Shown: positions 7,576 to 16,089, counted from the stretch's first letter. The stretch is DNA of 42,208 nucleotides from Actinomycetes bacterium (GCA_021797795.1 JAJZZB010000012.1:1-42208), one strand, 5' to 3'. Made by a program: numbers and translations. Notes: generated by a model not told the origin, from the sequence alone.

Positions 7576-9924
7576 TCAGCTGCCGGCCGTCACCTTCTTG
7601 AGCGGCGTCAGCGCCAGCAGAAAGCGCTTCACCCCCCGCTCGGCGAAGCGGACCTCGGCTCGGGCGTCGTCCCCTGACCCCTCCACGTAGGTGACGACGC
7701 CGGCGCCGAAGCGTGCGTGGACGACGGCGTCGCCCGGTCGCAGCCCGAGCGCCTCGGCACCGGTGGACGCCTCGGCGGCGGGCAAGGTGGGTCCGCCAGT
7801 GGTGCTCCGCCCGATGGAGGCGTAGCGCTCGGCATAGCTCGAGCGACCCGAGCCGTAGCGGCCGGCGCCGGCCCCGATCACGACTCCCCCGCCGACGTCC
7901 TCGAGGAGGTCGTCGGGGATCTCCTTCAGGAACCGGCTCGGTATGGAGTCCTGGTAGGAGCCGAAGAGCAGCCGGCTCCAGGCGTGCGTCAGGTAGAGGC
8001 ACTCGCGTGCCCGTGTGATCCCGACGTAGCACAACCGGCGCTCCTCTTCGATGTCGTCCGGCTCTGCCAGGGTCTGGTTGTGGGGGAACAGGCCCTCCTC
8101 CATCCCGGTGAGGAAGACGGTGTTGAACTCGAGCCCCTTGGCGGCGTGCAGGGTCATGAGCGAGACGGTCGGGCCGTCGTCGATCTCGTCGGCGGCCGCC
8201 GCCAGCGTCGTCGTCTCGAGGAAGTCCTCCAGGTTCTCGAACTCCGAGGCGACCGAGACGAGCTCGGACAGGTTCTCGAGGCGTCCCTCGGCCTCGAGGG
8301 CCTTGGCGCCGCCGTGGACCGCCTCCGCCTCGAGCATCTGGACGTAACCGGTCCGCTCGAGGAGGTCCTCGACGATCTCGGCCGGGGGACGGGCGGCGAC
8401 GTTGTCGGCGCCGAGCTGGCCGAGCAGATCGAGGAACGAGCGTATCCCCGAGGCGGCCTTCTGGGAGGCGCCGGCCTCCTCGGCCCGGGCGAGGACGTCG
8501 GCGAAGGGGATCCGATGCTCGGCGGCGAAGGCGACGAGCCGGGTGACCGTCGTGTCGCCGACGCCGCGGCGCGGGACGTTCAGGACCCGGCGGAGCGCCA
8601 CCTCGTCGCCCACGTTCACGACGAGCCTCAGGTAGGCGAGTACGTCGCGGATCTCGCGGCGGTCGTAGAAGCGCGTCCCCCCGATCACCTTGTAGGGGAT
8701 GCCCCTCGACATGAGGCCCTCTTCGATCGAGCGGCTCTGGGCGTTCGTCCGGTAGAAGACGGCGATCTCGGAGAAGGGCACCCCGCGGCGCGAGAGCGAG
8801 TCGATCTCGTCCGCCACGAAGCTCGCCTCCTCCCGGTCCGAACCTGCCCGGAAGCGCTTCACCCGCTCGCCTTCGCCGAGGGCGGACCACAGGTCCTTCG
8901 GCTGGCGGAGCAGGTTGTTCGAGATGACGGCGTTGGCCGCGTCGAGGATCCGCTGGGTCGAGCGGTAGTTCTGCTCCAGCAGGATCACCCTCGCGTCCGG
9001 GAAGGCGTGCTCGAAGTCGAGGAGGTTGCGCATCTCCGCCCCGCGGAACCGGTAGATGCTCTGGTCGGTGTCGCCGACGACGCAGACGTTGCGGTGGGCC
9101 CGGCCGAGCAGCATGACGATCTCGTTCTGGGCGAGGTTGGTGTCCTGGTACTCGTCGACGAGCACCTGGACGAAGCGCTCCTGGTAGCCCTCGAGGACGT
9201 CCGGGTGCTCCCTGAACAGCCGCACGGTCCGGACCAGCAGGTCGTCGAAGTCCATGGCGTTCGCCTCGATGAGGCGCCGCTCGTACTCGAGGTAGATCTC
9301 CGCCAGGCGCCGCTCGTACAAGGTGGTGGCGCGTGCGTCGTACTGGTCCGGCTCGACGAGCTCGGCCTTGGCCTGGCTGATGGCGCCGGCGACGGCGCGG
9401 GCCGGGAAGCGCTTCTGGTCGACGCCCCGGTCGTCCAGGATGTGCTCGATGAGGCGGCGGGAGTCGCCGTCGTCGTAGATCGTGAAGTTCGACCTGTAGC
9501 CGATCCGGTCGGCGTTGCGCCGGAGGATCCTCACGCAGGCGGAGTGGAAGGTGGAGACCCACATCCTCGAGGCGTCGTCCCCGACCAGCTCGACCACCCG
9601 GTCGCGCATCTCGCCGGCGGCCTTGTTCGTGAAGGTGATGGCGAGGATCCTCCAGGGGGGCGTGCCGTGGGCGACGAGGCGGGCGATCCGGCGGGTGAGG
9701 ACCCTCGTCTTTCCCGACCCGGCTCCGGCGACGACGACGAGAGGTCCCTCGTCGTGCAGCACCGCCTCCCGCTGGGCCGGGTTCAGCCCCGAGAGCAGCG
9801 CCTCGTCGGAGAGACCCCGGGCCTCGTCACCGGCCGGGCGGGCACCGGCAGCACCTGCGAGCGCCGGCAGGGACCCGAAGTCGCCGAACAGGTCCCAGTC
9901 GTCGCCTCGTCCTGCACCAGCCAT
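7576..9924 (-). CDS. pcrA: ATP-dependent DNA helicase PcrA/UvrD
   Basis: Superfamily 1A 3'-5' helicase for repair and replication restart. The Q motif is LNPAQREAV (about 48-56) and Walker A is AGAGSGKT (66-73). The later motifs are visible in order: [40 protein letters not shown] and the ITRARE arginine motif. The C-terminal tail from about 725 ([14 protein letters not shown] to TPLKKV) matches the Tudor-like RNA-polymerase-binding domain of PcrA. At 782 residues the size is typical. The ATG at 9924 is preceded by TATCCT 7 bases upstream and no ribosome site, suggesting a leaderless mRNA. It diverges from corA. Confidence 0.95.
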   Translation of the reverse strand: MAGAGRGDDWDLFGDFGSLPALAGAAGARPAGDEARGLSDEALLSGLNPAQREAVLHDEGPLVVVAGAGSGKTRVLTRRIARLVAHGTPPWRILAITFTNKAAGEMRDRVVELVGDDASRMWVSTFHSACVRILRRNADRIGYRSNFTIYDDGDSRRLIEHILDDRGVDQKRFPARAVAGAISQAKAELVEPDQYDARATTLYERRLAEIYLEYERRLIEANAMDFDDLLVRTVRLFREHPDVLEGYQERFVQVLVDEYQDTNLAQNEIVMLLGRAHRNVCVVGDTDQSIYRFRGAEMRNLLDFEHAFPDARVILLEQNYRSTQRILDAANAVISNNLLRQPKDLWSALGEGERVKRFRAGSDREEASFVADEIDSLSRRGVPFSEIAVFYRTNAQSRSIEEGLMSRGIPYKVIGGTRFYDRREIRDVLAYLRLVVNVGDEVALRRVLNVPRRGVGDTTVTRLVAFAAEHRIPFADVLARAEEAGASQKAASGIRSFLDLLGQLGADNVAARPPAEIVEDLLERTGYVQMLEAEAVHGGAKALEAEGRLENLSELVSVASEFENLEDFLETTTLAAAADEIDDGPTVSLMTLHAAKGLEFNTVFLTGMEEGLFPHNQTLAEPDDIEEERRLCYVGITRARECLYLTHAWSRLLFGSYQDSIPSRFLKEIPDDLLEDVGGGVVIGAGAGRYGSGRSSYAERYASIGRSTTGGPTLPAAEASTGAEALGLRPGDAVVHARFGAGVVTYVEGSGDDARAEVRFAERGVKRFLLALTPLKKVTAGS

Positions 9925-9931
9925 CCGACCG

Positions 9932-9937
9932 AGGATA
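9932..9937 (-). promoter_or_regulatory. Candidate leaderless -10 box of pcrA
   Basis: TATCCT on the minus strand lies 7 bases before the pcrA ATG at 9924. The position implies transcription starting at the start codon. No -35 consensus is seen. Confidence 0.45.
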
Positions 9938-9986
9938 CCGACACCATCGCCGCCCCTCCCGCTCGAAACGAGCAGACTGGGGCCGG

Positions 9987-10946
9987 ATGGAGGGACAGAT
10001 CCTGCTCGTCGACGGAACCTCGGCGGCCGCCGACAGAGAGACGGTGCGCCGTGCGCTCCGGCGCGCCGAGCCCTTCTGGCTCGACCTGCCCGGCCTCGAC
10101 GACGAGGCTCTCGGCCTCCTCGGCGACGACATGGGCGTCCACCCGCTCGCCCTCGAGGACGCCGTCAAGTTCGGCCAGCGGCCGAAGCTCGAGGAGTACG
10201 GCAACTACGTCCACCTCGTCGTCCACGGCCCGAAGGACGACGGCTCGGGCACGATCGAAGTGCACTTCTTCTACTGCGAGACCTACCTCATCACCGTCCA
10301 CCACGACCCGCTCCCCGTCTTCGACACCGTCCGGACGAGGGCCGCCGCGATGCGCCAGCACGGCAAGGCGAGCGGCATCTTCCTCCTCTACCGGGTGGTG
10401 GACGCCCTCGTCGACGGCTTCTTCCCCGTCCTCGAGCGCATGGACGACCGGATCGACGAGATGGAGGACGAGATCCTGGCGGACCCGACCGACGCCCAGC
10501 TCGCCGCCTTGTTCGAGATGAAGCGCTCCCTCATCACCTTCCGCAAGGTGCTGACGCCCGAGCGCGACCTCATGGCCGGCATCGTGGCGCGGGCGCTCGA
10601 GCTGCCCGGGATGACCGAGGAGGCCGAGCGCTACTACCGGGACGTCTACGACCACCTCATCCGCGTGAGCGACCTCGTGGACAGCTACCGGGACCTGTTG
10701 AGCGGCGCCGTGGACACCCACCTCTCGGTCGTCTCCAACCGCCTGAACGTCGTCATGAAGCAGCTCGCCATCATCGCGACGATCTTCCTCCCGCTGAGCT
10801 TCCTCACGGGCTTCTTCGGGCAGAACTTCGCCTTCCTCGTCAGGCACATCACCTCCCGGACCGCCTTCTTCGGCGTCGGCCTCGGGCTCGAGCTCTTCGC
10901 CGTCGTCGCCCTGCTGGCGTTGTTCAAGCGGCGCCGCTGGTTCTGA
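9987..10946 (+). CDS. corA: CorA-family divalent metal transporter
   Basis: Homopentameric Mg2+/Co2+ channel of the inner membrane. The 319 residues comprise a long cytoplasmic N-terminal domain with a charged stalk helix (MDDRIDEMEDEIL) and two C-terminal membrane helices (about 255-280 and 290-312). The KRRRW tail ends the protein. The usual GMN pore motif reads GQN here (LTGFFGQNFAF). GxN variants occur in the wider CorA/ZntB family and may alter selectivity, so Mg2+ as the substrate is not certain. The ATG at 9987 lies 62 bases from the divergent pcrA start. A weak CAGACT box is 8 bases upstream. Confidence 0.88.
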   Translation: MEGQILLVDGTSAAADRETVRRALRRAEPFWLDLPGLDDEALGLLGDDMGVHPLALEDAVKFGQRPKLEEYGNYVHLVVHGPKDDGSGTIEVHFFYCETYLITVHHDPLPVFDTVRTRAAAMRQHGKASGIFLLYRVVDALVDGFFPVLERMDDRIDEMEDEILADPTDAQLAALFEMKRSLITFRKVLTPERDLMAGIVARALELPGMTEEAERYYRDVYDHLIRVSDLVDSYRDLLSGAVDTHLSVVSNRLNVVMKQLAIIATIFLPLSFLTGFFGQNFAFLVRHITSRTAFFGVGLGLELFAVVALLALFKRRRWF

Positions 10947-10950
10947 CCGC

Positions 10951-12999
10951 TCAGCCGGCGAGCAGCCCGGGCAGCGGCCTCGAGTGGACGACGCTCAGGC
11001 GCCCTATCGGGCGGGTGAGAGCGACGTAGAGAAGACGGAGGCCCCGCAGCCCCTCGCTGGCGAACAGCGCCGGCTCGACGACGACGGCGGCATCGAACTC
11101 GAGCCCCTTTGCCGCCGGGGCGGCGAGCAGGGTCACCGGCCGTGCGAGGCCCTCCCGCTCGAGGAGCCCGACGTCCTCCCGGCGCCCGGCGAGCGACTCG
11201 AGGCGGGCGACGAGGTCGCCGGCCGGGGCGACGAGGCCGACGAGGAGCCCGTCAGCGGCGAGGCGGAGCGCCTCGAGGAGGCTCTCGGAGGCGAGCGACT
11301 CCTCCGCGACCCTGAGGATCCTCGGCGCGTCCCGGCCCGGGCGGACCGAGCGGGTCGGCCGGACGCCCGGCGCGCTCGCCGCCAACAGGCGCGAGGCGAG
11401 ATCCAGCACCTGCCCGGGTGCCCGGTAGCCGAGCGTCAGCTCCTCGAGGCGCACCGTGCCAGCCGCGCTCTTCCCGGCGAGGTGGGGGAGGATCTCCTCC
11501 CACGAGCGGTAGCCGAAGTCCCCCGTCGCCTGGGCGAGGTCGCCGAGCGCCGTGAGCGAGCCCTTCGGCGCCCGGCGGGCGAGCATCCGCAGCTGCATCG
11601 GGGAGAGGTCCTGGACCTCGTCGACGAGGACGTGGCCGTAGGTGCGGGTCTGGCCTTCCAGCAGGAACCTGGCCTCGTCGACGAGCGCCAGGTCCGCTGC
11701 GCTCCAGCGGGCGGACCCGAGTGAGGCCGGCCGCGGCCGGCGCAGCGACTCGAGCTCTCCCGCCGTGAGCTCGCTCCCGGCGGCCGCCTCGAGCAGGCCG
11801 GGCCGGCCGTACAGCTCGCTCACGAGCTGGTGCGCCGAGATCGACGGCCAGAGCCGGTCCCACACGGCCCGGAACTCGCTCGAGGCCTTGAGCGCGGCCG
11901 GGAACCATGCCTCGTCCGCCTCGTAGCGGCGCCGGCTCCTCAGGCGCTCCCGGCAGAGGGCGGCGAGGCGAGCCCCGAAGGCGCTGCGCCCTGTCCGGTA
12001 GGGAGCCGGCCGCGAGGCGATCGCCTCGAGGGCGTCGTTCACCGGCTCCGGCTCGAGGGTGAGCACGACATGGCCCGCCTTCAGCTCGACCGGCTCCTCC
12101 AGCCGGGAGCCCAGCCGGCCGAGGGCGCGCCGCAGCACCGCCGCCATGCGGGGGTCGCCCTTGGTCCTGGCCGCCAGCGGCCCGTCCTCGGAGCGGACCC
12201 GGGTGCGGGGGACGAGGTCGGCGATCGTCACCTGCAGGGCGGCCTCCTCGCCGAGCGAGGGCAGCACCTGGGCGATGTAGCGGAGGAACGCCTTGCTCGG
12301 CCCGACGACGAGGACGCCCGAGAGGGCGAGCTCGGGGTGGTGGTAGAGCAGGTAGGCGGCCCGGTGCAGCGCCACCGCCGTCTTGCCCGTCCCCGGGCCG
12401 CCCTGGACGACGAGGAGGCCCTCGAGCGGGCTGCGGATGATCTCGTCCTGCTCGGCCTGGATGGTGGCGACGATGTCGAGCATCTCGCCGGTCCGGGCCC
12501 GTTCCAGCTCGGCGAGCAGCGCGTCGCCACCCCGCAGGCGCGTCCCTCCGAGGTCGGACCCGCCGCCGGCGAACACGTCGTCCGCCAGGGCGACCACCCT
12601 GCGGGAGTCGACGACGATCTGGCGCCGCCGGGAAAGGCCGAGGGACTCGCCGGCCCTCGCCCGGTAGAAGGGCGTCGACACCGGCGCCCGCCAGTCGACC
12701 ACGAGCACCTCCCCGCCCTCGCTCTCCACGTGGCGCCGCCCGATGTGCCAGCTCGTCCCCGACTCCTCGTCGATCCGCCCGAAGAGCAGGGGCCTCGGGC
12801 TCTCGCCGAGGACTGCCACCCGGCGCGAGAGGGCAGCCTCGTAGTCGAGGTCGGGCTTGCCCGCCGCCCGCAGCTCGGCAAGGAGCCCGGCCGCCCGCTC
12901 CGCCATGGCGGCGAGGGCCTCGTGCGAGCGCCCGAGGTGGGCCTGCTCGGCGGCGAGCTCCGGGTCCTCCGGTGCCGCGCAGACGTCTCCGGCGCTCAT
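10951..12999 (-). CDS. helD: HelD-like RNA polymerase-associated helicase
   Basis: UvrD/Rep-like ATPase of the HelD (HelR) type, which in Gram-positive bacteria removes stalled RNA polymerase from DNA. Using the ATG at 12999 gives 682 residues. An alanine/glutamate-rich helical N-terminus (about 10-55) would form the arm inserted in the secondary channel. The motif FGRIDEESG and WHIGRRH, WRAPVSTPFYRA come next, then Walker A GGPGTGKTAVALHRAAYLLY-like residues (about 220-238). The Walker B region is VDEVQDLSPMQLRM, and the C-terminal RLLYVALTRPIGRL is the motif VI region. The start is uncertain: no ribosome site precedes 12999 and an in-frame ATG exists at 13038. The stop is 4 bases from the convergent corA stop. 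Confidence 0.85.
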   Translation of the reverse strand: MSAGDVCAAPEDPELAAEQAHLGRSHEALAAMAERAAGLLAELRAAGKPDLDYEAALSRRVAVLGESPRPLLFGRIDEESGTSWHIGRRHVESEGGEVLVVDWRAPVSTPFYRARAGESLGLSRRRQIVVDSRRVVALADDVFAGGGSDLGGTRLRGGDALLAELERARTGEMLDIVATIQAEQDEIIRSPLEGLLVVQGGPGTGKTAVALHRAAYLLYHHPELALSGVLVVGPSKAFLRYIAQVLPSLGEEAALQVTIADLVPRTRVRSEDGPLAARTKGDPRMAAVLRRALGRLGSRLEEPVELKAGHVVLTLEPEPVNDALEAIASRPAPYRTGRSAFGARLAALCRERLRSRRRYEADEAWFPAALKASSEFRAVWDRLWPSISAHQLVSELYGRPGLLEAAAGSELTAGELESLRRPRPASLGSARWSAADLALVDEARFLLEGQTRTYGHVLVDEVQDLSPMQLRMLARRAPKGSLTALGDLAQATGDFGYRSWEEILPHLAGKSAAGTVRLEELTLGYRAPGQVLDLASRLLAASAPGVRPTRSVRPGRDAPRILRVAEESLASESLLEALRLAADGLLVGLVAPAGDLVARLESLAGRREDVGLLEREGLARPVTLLAAPAAKGLEFDAAVVVEPALFASEGLRGLRLLYVALTRPIGRLSVVHSRPLPGLLAG

Positions 13000-13129
13000 G
13001 GCAGGGGAGCCGCCGCGCCGGCGGCAAGAGGCTGGCATTGACTGGATCGCCGCGAGGCAGACGCGCGAATACGCCGAAACATGTCGGCGCACACTACTGA
13101 CGAAAACGGTGTGGAGCAAGCCACTCGAT

Positions 13130-13148
13130 AGGAGGAAAATGTCCTCCT
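13130..13148 (+). promoter_or_regulatory. Shine-Dalgarno hairpin with ATG in the loop
   Basis: AGGAGGA (13130-13136) and TCCTCCT (13142-13148) are perfectly complementary around the 5-base loop AAATG. The first arm is a near-perfect ribosome site and the ATG at 13139-13141 opens a frame that runs without a stop into the HIT protein. Folded, the hairpin would hide the ribosome site; open, it would give strong initiation 132 bases upstream of the conserved start. Confidence 0.5.
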
Positions 13149-13270
13149 TCAACGACGTGCGATTGATTCTCAAATTGGACTTACGAGTGGTCACCATAGC
13201 GCGATTAAGCCAGCCGTGCAACTCGAGCCGTGCCCGGCACGACACCCCGGCGTCTGGCAGGCTCGAGGGC

Positions 13271-13738
13271 ATGGACCGCCCCGAGGAGTCCCCCGGTGAC
13301 TGCTACTCCTGCCGCCAGGAGAAGGCCGGGGAGGGCGCACCACTTCGCGAGCGGATCTGGCGGACGGACCACTGGCGGGTCGTTCACAGCTTCAACTCCG
13401 CGCTCGAGGGCTGGCTCGTCGCACTCCCCCGCCGTCACGTGACCGCCCTCGCCGCCCTCGACAGCCAGGAGACCGCCGAGCTCGGTCACCTGCTGCGCCG
13501 CACGAGCGCGGCGCTCGGCGCCGTCCTCGGCTGCCAGAAGACCTACGTCGTCGAGTTCTCCGAGGCGCCCGGCTTCCATCACCTCCACTTCCATGTGGTC
13601 GCCCGCCCTCGCGATCTCGAGGACGCGCTCAAGGGACCCCGAGTCTTCGACTACCTGCGGCGTCCCGCCTCCGAATGGGTCACGCCCGAGCGCCAGGACG
13701 AGCTGGCGGCTCAGCTGGCCGCCGAGATGGCGCGGTGA
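13271..13738 (+). CDS. HIT-family nucleotide hydrolase/transferase
   Basis: Histidine-triad protein. The catalytic motif is H104-L-H-F-H108-V (GFHHLHFHVV), and C11 and C14 in CYSC could help bind zinc. HIT proteins act on nucleoside phosphate esters such as Ap4A or AMP-lysine; the substrate here is unknown. From the ATG at 13271 it has 155 residues, close to family size. The same frame is open upstream to an ATG at 13139 with a perfect AGGAGG, which would add 44 residues (start MSSFNDVRL) with no resemblance to HIT proteins. I keep the conserved start, but the upstream one has the better ribosome site. The stop overlaps the next gene as GTGA. Confidence 0.85.
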   Translation: MDRPEESPGDCYSCRQEKAGEGAPLRERIWRTDHWRVVHSFNSALEGWLVALPRRHVTALAALDSQETAELGHLLRRTSAALGAVLGCQKTYVVEFSEAPGFHHLHFHVVARPRDLEDALKGPRVFDYLRRPASEWVTPERQDELAAQLAAEMAR

Positions 13739-14124
13739 GAGCGTCGCGCCCGGGATGGCTGGCTCTCGACGTCGCGAGCGTCCTCGCCTTCGTCGTCATC
13801 GGCCGGGCGGCCCACGAGCGGGGGCTCGCGCTCGCCGGGGTGGCGTCGACGGCGTGGCCCTTCCTCGCCGGGCTGGCTGCCGGCTGGGGCGCTGCACGGG
13901 CCTGGCGCGGACCGACCTCGCTCCTGCCGGCGGGCGTGGCCGCCTGGCTCACCTGTGTCGCCCTCGGGATGGTGCTCCGGGTCGTGAGCGGGCAGGGCAC
14001 GGCCCTCGCCTTCATCCTCGTGTCGCTCGGCTTCCTCGGGGCGACGATGCTCGGATGGCGCCTCGCCCTGCTCGGGCTCTGGCGCCTGCCGGGTGCGGGG
14101 CGGCGCGGGACCCTTCCCCACTGA
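13735..14124 (+). CDS. DUF3054 family membrane protein
   Basis: A 129-residue protein with four predicted membrane helices. Family features are DVASVLAFVVIGRAAHERG near the N-terminus, STAWPFLAGLAAGWGAARAW in the second helix, GMVLRVVSGQGTALAFI, and a final LGWRL. Function of DUF3054 is unknown; it is common in Actinobacteria. The GTG at 13735 overlaps the HIT stop by 4 bases, so the two are probably translated from one mRNA. Confidence 0.8.
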   Translation: MRASRPGWLALDVASVLAFVVIGRAAHERGLALAGVASTAWPFLAGLAAGWGAARAWRGPTSLLPAGVAAWLTCVALGMVLRVVSGQGTALAFILVSLGFLGATMLGWRLALLGLWRLPGAGRRGTLPH

Positions 14125-14300
14125 GCCCTGCGGGCCGGGGCCGTCGGTCCGATCCCCTCGCCTCGCCTGGCGGCGCCACCCCCCGACCGGTCCCCTGCGC
14201 CCGCTCGAAGGCGCGAGGGCGGGCTGGCGGTGCGATGCGGATCGCCATGGCGACGGTCCCGCTTCGAGCCCCTCGTCATCTCCGATCGAGAGGTCGACGA

Positions 14301-14351
14301 CAAAGTGGGCACACCACGTGGTCCCAGAGGCCCCGTTGTGTGCCCACTTTG
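14301..14351. repeat. Perfect 14-base inverted repeat
   Basis: CAAAGTGGGCACAC at 14301-14314 is exactly complementary to GTGTGCCCACTTTG at 14338-14351, with 23 bases between that start with the palindrome CACGTG. It lies alone in the 287-base gap between the DUF3054 and GNAT genes. It may be a terminator for the upstream pair, or the fused terminal repeats of a lost or miniature mobile element. No target duplication was identified and nothing else is recognisable in the gap. Confidence 0.6.
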
Positions 14352-14411
14352 GGTGAACGGGCGTCCTCACCCCCGTCGTGGCGCGCCCACGACTGTTGTC
14401 ATGATGGGCCG

Positions 14412-14879
14412 GTGGACGCCGAGATCCGCCTGCTGCCCTACGGCGACGAGACGGTGCAACGTCTCGTGCAGGAGATGGCCGACGACCTGGCCGTTCTGTA
14501 CGGACCTGCCAGCTATCCACCTCAAGATCCGTCGAAGTGGGCGCCGCCCGACGGCGTCATGCTTGTCGTGTACGTCGCGGGCGAGGCCGTTGGCTGCGGT
14601 GGGCTCATCCGCCACGATGCACGCAGCGCCGAGCTGAAACGGATGTTCGTGCGCGCCGGGCATCGGCGGCGAGGGCGCGGCCGGCTGATCCTGACGGCGC
14701 TGCTCGCCGAGGCGGCCCGGCTCGGCTACGAGCGCGTGGTGCTCGAGACCGGAGTGCCGCAGGAGGCCGCCCGCCAGCTCTACCTGGCCGAAGGGTTCCA
14801 AGAGGTCCGGTGCTGGCCGCCGCACGAGTCCGATCCCACGTCGGTGTGCTATGCGCGCTCGCTCGTGACGGCGACCTGA
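14412..14879 (+). CDS. GNAT-family N-acetyltransferase
   Basis: A 155-residue acetyl-CoA-dependent acetyltransferase. The fold is readable: an N-terminal strand (AEIRLLPY), the helix with VQEMADDL, a central GEAVGCGGLI strand, then MFVRAGHRRRGRGRLIL (about 76-92). That segment carries the R-x-x-G-x-G/R acetyl-CoA pyrophosphate loop. YERVVLETG and AARQLYLAEGF close the fold. It resembles the small PhnO/YjgM-like group whose substrates are amines or amino acids; no substrate can be named. The GTG at 14412 is the only start that keeps the N-terminal strand without a long extension. It is flanked by an inverted repeat upstream and the pseudogene region downstream. Confidence 0.82.
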   Translation: MDAEIRLLPYGDETVQRLVQEMADDLAVLYGPASYPPQDPSKWAPPDGVMLVVYVAGEAVGCGGLIRHDARSAELKRMFVRAGHRRRGRGRLILTALLAEAARLGYERVVLETGVPQEAARQLYLAEGFQEVRCWPPHESDPTSVCYARSLVTAT

Positions 14880-14933
14880 GGCCCGGACAGCTCGGAAAGC
14901 CTCAGCCTTGGACAGGCAGGGGGTGCCGGGAGG

Positions 14934-14961
14934 GGGTGCCCGACGTGGGGTGCCCGACGTG
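14934..14961. repeat. Tandem duplication of a 14-base unit
   Basis: GGGTGCCCGACGTG occurs twice head to tail (14934-14947 and 14948-14961). It lies just past the GNAT gene at the left edge of the pseudogene region. Confidence 0.8.
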
Positions 14962-15042
14962 CCGAGGCGGCCGATGCGCCTGCGCTTCGGTTTGCCTCGC
15001 GGGTGACACACCCGTTCTGTAGCCTGCGAGCCGATCCGAGAC

Positions 15043-15335
15043 GTGCTGACCGTCCACCGCTCCGAACGTGCCGACTGCCTGGTCGAGGCGCTCGGCGACC
15101 TGCTCCTCGACCCGCTCGGGGAACCGATGGCCGCCGAGGTCGTCGCCGTGCCCACGCGGGGGTCGAGCGCTGGCTCACCCAGCGGCTGTCGCACCTGGCC
15201 CCTGCTCGCGCTCGTGGACGAGTACCTGGCCGACCCGTTCCTCGCGTCCCTCGCGGCGCACTTCGTAGCGGGATCACCCGAGTCCGAGCACGCCGACGGT
15301 GGCAAGGTGCGGCGTTTCGCCACGGTGCGGCGACC
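15043..15335 (+). pseudogene. recC: Truncated, frameshifted recC 5' end
   Basis: The remnant begins at a GTG with LTVHRSERADCLVEALGDLL and EVVAVPTRG, the standard N-terminus of the exonuclease V gamma subunit. The expected GVERWLTQRLSHLAP then appears in a different frame from about 15158. The next homologous block, WPLLALVDEYLADPFLASLAAHF, returns to the first frame from about 15195. About 40-50 family residues between these blocks are missing. RRFATVRR near 15311 is the last recognisable piece, after which homology stops. No further recC, recB or recD sequence is present nearby, so the gene is dead here. A CGGGTG-ACA-CACCCG hairpin (15000-15014) lies just upstream. Confidence 0.7.
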
Positions 15336-15381
15336 AGCCAGCCGGCCCGCAAAAGAGCCGCGAGCGTCTCCTGACTGCTCT

Positions 15382-15621
15382 TCAGCCACCGCTCACCTCG
15401 ACCGTGGCCGCGGCCAACTCCACATGTGCAGCGTGCGCACGCTCGCGGAGCGGTGCGGCGCGCAGGCGTTCCGCGATCTCGGCAGCTTCGCCGACCGCGC
15501 TCTCGGCGGCGACATGATCGCCGGTGATGAGCAGGTGGTGAGCTTGGTCGAGCCGGGCGTAGGCGAGGTGGCAGGGCGCGGGGATGCGTCGCATCGCGGC
15601 GATGGCACGCTCGATCTCTGT
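15382..15621 (-). pseudogene. 3' fragment of a TPR/LuxR-type regulator
   Basis: About 80 residues ending in a TAG-type stop resemble the C-terminal TPR region of large ATPase regulators. These include the LuxR/MalT type or the adenylate-cyclase-associated AAA type. The matching pieces are IERAIAAMRRIPAP, then LAYARLDQAHHLLITGDHVA and AAEIAERLRAAPLRERA, spaced as in those proteins. No ATPase domain, start codon or helix-turn-helix is present upstream in this window. It reads towards the recC remnant and the two end within 50 bases of each other, suggesting a deletion junction. The exact family is uncertain. Confidence 0.5.
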
Positions 15622-15920
15622 AGAGAAAGTTGTCACAGACGGCGAGGCCAGACCAGAAGAGGGTTGAGGCCCGACATCCGGCCGAACGCAGGGCATGACC
15701 GATTGATGCTGAGCATGATGCGTCGCGACTGTCGGCGGTGTCGACGCCCAGGTGGCCGTCGCTGTCGGGTTGAGACCCTGTGCACCTTTGAAGGCACCTG
15801 AGGCAATGACGAGCAGCCGGCGGTGTACAAAACCGGCACTTCGGATCTGAAGGGGGACCATCCACGCTCTGAGGCGACCGGCCTGCGAGGGTCTCGGGTC
15901 TTGTCGACTCGAGGAGAAGC
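15622..15920. other. Non-coding gap in the pseudogene region
   Basis: No convincing gene is readable on either strand. The last 80 bases, with ACAAAACCGGCACTTCGGAT near 15825-15845, could be the outer end of an ISL3-type insertion sequence because the transposase fragment starts just after it. I could not find the matching end. A GCACCT direct repeat flanks 15788. Confidence 0.3.
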
Positions 15921-16087
15921 GTGGTGGAGACCGATCCGGCTCGGATGGTGGAGATGCTCGTGGGGCTGCCCGACGTGGACGTCATCGGGATCGAGGAGAA
16001 GAGGGACGCCACCGATCCATGTCCGCTCGCGAGGAGCGAGACCGGTTCGTCCTCCTCGACGTGCGGAGCCCGCAGCTTCGCCGCCGG
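15921..16087 (+). pseudogene. 5' fragment of an ISL3-type transposase
   Basis: RMVEMLVGLPDVDVIGIEE matches the usual opening of ISL3-family transposases. It is followed, after a frameshift near 16005, by HVRSREERD-like residues where the family has HVESRxxRP before its zinc-ribbon cysteines. The zinc ribbon, helix-turn-helix and DDE domains are missing, and the fragment runs directly into the 3' end of guaA. It is therefore a truncated, inactive remnant. Identification is by eye from a short stretch. Confidence 0.5.
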
Positions 16088-16089
16088 GA

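Noticed and set aside
7717-10521. A 934-residue open frame on the plus strand opposite pcrA
   Set aside because: Its composition (very rich in Val, Asp, Glu, Gly, Leu with no motif) is that of an antisense shadow of a GC-rich gene, and pcrA on the other strand has complete helicase motifs.
10951-13272. A longer HelD starting near 13272
   Set aside because: The extra 91 N-terminal residues do not resemble HelD and overlap the low-GC intergenic patch and the HIT upstream region.
10951-14124. helD, HIT and DUF3054 as a possible defence or antibiotic-response island
   Set aside because: The genes are on opposite strands, are common housekeeping families, and no rifamycin-associated element or defence domain was seen.
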